Shown one piece after another: positions 10,284 through 12,289 of a stretch of 12,289 bases of DNA. Where the stretch lies: positions 1 through 12,289 of the forward strand of contig JAJRAX010000194.1 in assembly GCA_028679775.1 (NCBI GenBank), read 5' to 3'. The translations under genes and the position numbers were made by a program. This DNA comes from Methanothrix sp. GTDB lineage: Archaea > Halobacteriota > Methanosarcinia > Methanotrichales > Methanotrichaceae. The notes beneath the pieces were generated by a model. That model searched no databases, was not told the origin of the DNA, and worked only from the letters and a program-made list of their open reading frames with translations. The first letter of the stretch is position 1. The number at the start of each line of letters is the position of its first letter.

Positions 10284-11095
10284 TGTGTGCAAGACTTGAG
10301 GTCAATAACGCCACCTTCTCGTACAATGGAAAAATGAATATCTTCGAGAATGTCTCCTTCTCGGTAGACAAAGGAGACATATTCTGCATCCTCGGGCCAA
10401 ACGGTACAGGAAAGTCTACGTTGCTCAGATGCCTTTGCAATCTGTACAAGCTCAAAGACGGCAATATACTGATCGATGGACATGAAGTATCTCAGATGAG
10501 CCCATCGACGTTAGCTAAGAAGATCGGCTTCATTCCTCAGATCCACACACCTGCGTTTCCATACACCGTGCTTGAGGTCGTTATAATGGGACGCACGCCT
10601 CATCTCAATATAATCTCTGCCCCGTCGGAGAATGATTATATTATCGCAGAGGAAGCGATTAAAATGGCCGACATCGAGCATATCAAAGACAAGCCATATA
10701 CGCAGCTCAGTGGTGGCCAGATGCAGATGGTGTTATTGGCGCGTGTCCTGGCACAGGAGCCGAAGATACTGCTATTAGATGAGCCCACGTCCCATCTCGA
10801 TATTAGCCATCAGATTCATACAATAGAGATTGTCAGAAAGCTGGCTGATAAGGGGATCTCCCTGATAATGACGTCTCACTTTCCAGACCATGCCTTCATG
10901 GCCTCCAAAAAAGTGGGCATCATGAAGAATAAGTCCTTCATGAAAATAGGCAGTGCAGACGATGTCATTACCGAAAAGAACTTGAAAAGAGCATACGGCT
11001 CCGACATAAAAGTTGTTTACCTGGGCGGAGATATCAGCAGAAAAATTACAGTGCCTATGCTCAAAAGCACGATTCAGCAGATATGCAACCGTTAG
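10283..11095 (+). CDS. ABC importer ATPase subunit (FecE/BtuD type)
   Basis: Cytoplasmic ATPase that drives the adjacent permease. All catalytic elements are intact in 270 residues: Walker A GPNGTGKST (38-46), Q-loop Gln86 (FIPQ), signature LSGGQ (142-146), Walker B ILLLDEP (162-168) with catalytic Glu167, D-loop SHLD (170-173) and switch His199 (TSH). The segment FPYTVLEVVIMGRTPHL after the Q-loop is typical of the siderophore/cobalamin/MolC group. The ATG shares a base with the permease stop (TAATG), and GGGAG (10267-10271) lies 11 bases upstream, so the pair is coupled. A C-terminal extension of about 30 residues (from GSDIKVVYLGG) is common in this group. Nothing in it identifies the substrate. 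Confidence 0.93.
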   Translation: MCARLEVNNATFSYNGKMNIFENVSFSVDKGDIFCILGPNGTGKSTLLRCLCNLYKLKDGNILIDGHEVSQMSPSTLAKKIGFIPQIHTPAFPYTVLEVVIMGRTPHLNIISAPSENDYIIAEEAIKMADIEHIKDKPYTQLSGGQMQMVLLARVLAQEPKILLLDEPTSHLDISHQIHTIEIVRKLADKGISLIMTSHFPDHAFMASKKVGIMKNKSFMKIGSADDVITEKNLKRAYGSDIKVVYLGGDISRKITVPMLKSTIQQICNR

Positions 11096-11118
11096 AAGTT
11101 AATTTGGGTGGTGTAAAT

Positions 11119-12213
11119 ATGATCACTAATTCCAAAATCGTCATCACTTTTACAATCTTTGCTATATTGATACTGGCGGTCATCGCTGTAGGAGATACGA
11201 CACCTCAGGAAACCACTGCAACTCCGACGGTACAAATAACTGACCTTGTAGGAAGAACCATAGAGATACCAACAAATGTAACTCGCGTGGCATCTCTGAC
11301 TGGCCAGGGTTATGATAGGTTCATTGTCTTGAATCAAACTGATAAAATTTCCGTGATGTATCCTGTTTCATTACCTTGGGCATACAAAGTGGCACCGCAT
11401 CTGAAGACCATTCCAACGATAGCGTCCCAAGAAGACCCTAACATCGAAGATCTTTTCAACGCGAAAACACAAGTCATCATATCCTCATATTTTAAAGGTG
11501 CGATAGAAAAAATGACAGCGTTCGGCATACCGGTGGTTGTCACTCAATTCACCGGTAGTAGCGGGAACATAGGGATGCCGCAAAGCGAGGAGGAATTTAG
11601 GGACCGTGTTAAGCAAGAGATGAGGCTCTATGGCGAAGTAATGGGGCCGGATGCGGAGAGGAATGCAGATAAATGGTGCGAATATTTCGATCAGAAAGTG
11701 AAGTATGTGAAATCGAGAACTGAAAGCCTGGAGGCCAGCCAACGTCCCAAGGTATTCTGGGGCCAAGGTCCCGGTCCACAAACAACACATACCAAAAACT
11801 CCTACCCACAGTGGTATGTGGAAATCGCAGGTGGCGACTACGCTGCAAAAAATGTCACTGGAACGATTGCTCAGACAATTCCGATAGAGCAGATAATTAA
11901 ATGGAACCCCGATATCATCATCCTGGGCCGCAACAATAACACGGACATCGTTATGAATGATCCCAAATGGAAGGACATAAGGGCAGTACAAAATGCAGAT
12001 GTGTACTTATGTCCGGCAGGCATAGGTTGGTGGGACTGTTGCAGTGAAGGGGTGCTCTTCATGGAATTTCTAGCCAAGACTCTTCATCCGGAGTTATTCC
12101 AGGATCTAAACATGACAAATGAGGTTAAAGATTACTATTCCAGGTTCTTCTGCTACGACTTGACAGACGAAGAGGCAAACAGAATACTGAAACACCTGCC
12201 CCCTGCCATCTGA
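11119..12213 (+). CDS. membrane-anchored substrate-binding protein of the importer
   Basis: BtuF/FhuD-type (Peripla_BP_2) binding protein outside the cell membrane that hands ligand to the permease. From the ATG at 11119 it has 364 residues. An in-frame ATG at 11083 lies inside the ATPase gene and would put an acidic extension before the signal segment, while GGGTGGTG (11106-11113) precedes 11119. Residues 6-24 form a hydrophobic signal or anchor without a lipobox Cys, then a Thr/Pro linker (26-38), as in archaeal binding proteins. Lobe 1 opens with ITDLVGRTIEIP (40-51) and includes DLFNAKTQVIISS; lobe 2 includes QRPKVFWGQG (208-217) and IIKWNPDIIILG (259-270). A Trp/Cys patch GIGWWDCCSEG (301-311) is notable. 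MolA-type oxyanion binders belong to this fold, so vanadate, molybdate or tungstate are candidates; ferric chelates, haem or corrinoids cannot be excluded. Confidence 0.88.
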   Translation: MITNSKIVITFTIFAILILAVIAVGDTTPQETTATPTVQITDLVGRTIEIPTNVTRVASLTGQGYDRFIVLNQTDKISVMYPVSLPWAYKVAPHLKTIPTIASQEDPNIEDLFNAKTQVIISSYFKGAIEKMTAFGIPVVVTQFTGSSGNIGMPQSEEEFRDRVKQEMRLYGEVMGPDAERNADKWCEYFDQKVKYVKSRTESLEASQRPKVFWGQGPGPQTTHTKNSYPQWYVEIAGGDYAAKNVTGTIAQTIPIEQIIKWNPDIIILGRNNNTDIVMNDPKWKDIRAVQNADVYLCPAGIGWWDCCSEGVLFMEFLAKTLHPELFQDLNMTNEVKDYYSRFFCYDLTDEEANRILKHLPPAI

Positions 12214-12245
12214 TCGGCGAGAGGATTTGTCAGATCAAAAATCCT
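12211..12245 (+). terminator. inverted repeat just after the binding-protein gene
   Basis: AGGATTT (12222-12228) pairs perfectly with AAATCCT (12239-12245) over a ten-base loop. A competing pair, TGATC (12211-12215) with GATCA (12233-12237), includes the stop codon. There is no T-run after it, so termination is uncertain. The remaining bases to 12289 hold no evident gene. Confidence 0.25.
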
Positions 12246-12289
12246 ATGAATGGAAGATTGTGGACCCGAGAAGATCCTTTCAGCCAATA

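Noticed and set aside
9626..10483. 285-codon open frame on the minus strand
   Set aside because: It is antisense to the permease and ATPase, both of which have full sets of family motifs.

Overview
The window carries a complete vanadium-nitrogenase (Vnf) gene cluster followed by a three-gene metal-type ABC importer. It most likely comes from a methanogenic archaeon. The reasons are the order H-I1-I2-D-G-K-E-N with two PII-like nifI genes after the reductase gene, archaeal-style TATA elements (near 759-767 and 8996-9004), strong GGAGG/GGTG ribosome binding sites, and a binding protein with an N-terminal membrane anchor, a Thr/Pro-rich linker and no lipobox. The cluster order resembles that of Methanosarcinales. 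The genus cannot be fixed from the sequence, and an anaerobic bacterium carrying nifI genes is a less likely alternative.

Layout. 1-294: the C-terminal end of a protein entering from the left, with a terminase-like HDD motif. 295-1017: 723 bases with no convincing gene. This stretch holds a 161-bp MITE-like element (469-629) with a possible 6-bp target duplication, a TATA box (759-767), a perfect 6-6-6 inverted repeat at the predicted transcription start (781-798), and a strong GC hairpin (846-874). 1018-2503: vnfH, nifI1, nifI2, tightly overlapping. 2504-2777: an intergenic region with a GC-rich, hairpin-rich island. 2778-5977: vnfD, vnfG, vnfK, with paired palindromes between vnfG and vnfK. 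5978-6115: a short hairpin with a T-run and a partial duplication of the vnfE start region. 6116-8985: vnfE and vnfN, overlapping. 8986-9092: a promoter-like gap. 9093-12213: FecCD-type permease, ATPase and anchored substrate-binding protein.

How the genes fit together. VnfH delivers electrons to the VnfDGK dinitrogenase. VnfE and VnfN form the scaffold for building the iron-vanadium cofactor. NifI1 and NifI2 switch the enzyme off when fixed nitrogen is plentiful. The importer lies just downstream on the same strand and is a reasonable candidate for supplying vanadate or a related oxyanion, but its substrate is not shown by the sequence. No nifB, nifX or transcription regulator gene lies in the window.

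Five gene starts were moved to internal ATG codons because of ribosome binding sites or a signal segment (vnfK, vnfE, vnfN, the binding protein) or kept at a GTG by overlap (vnfG). Sampled lines suggest vnfH-nifI1-nifI2 is richer in GC (about 53-57%) than vnfDGK (about 42-45%), so the cluster may be a mosaic.
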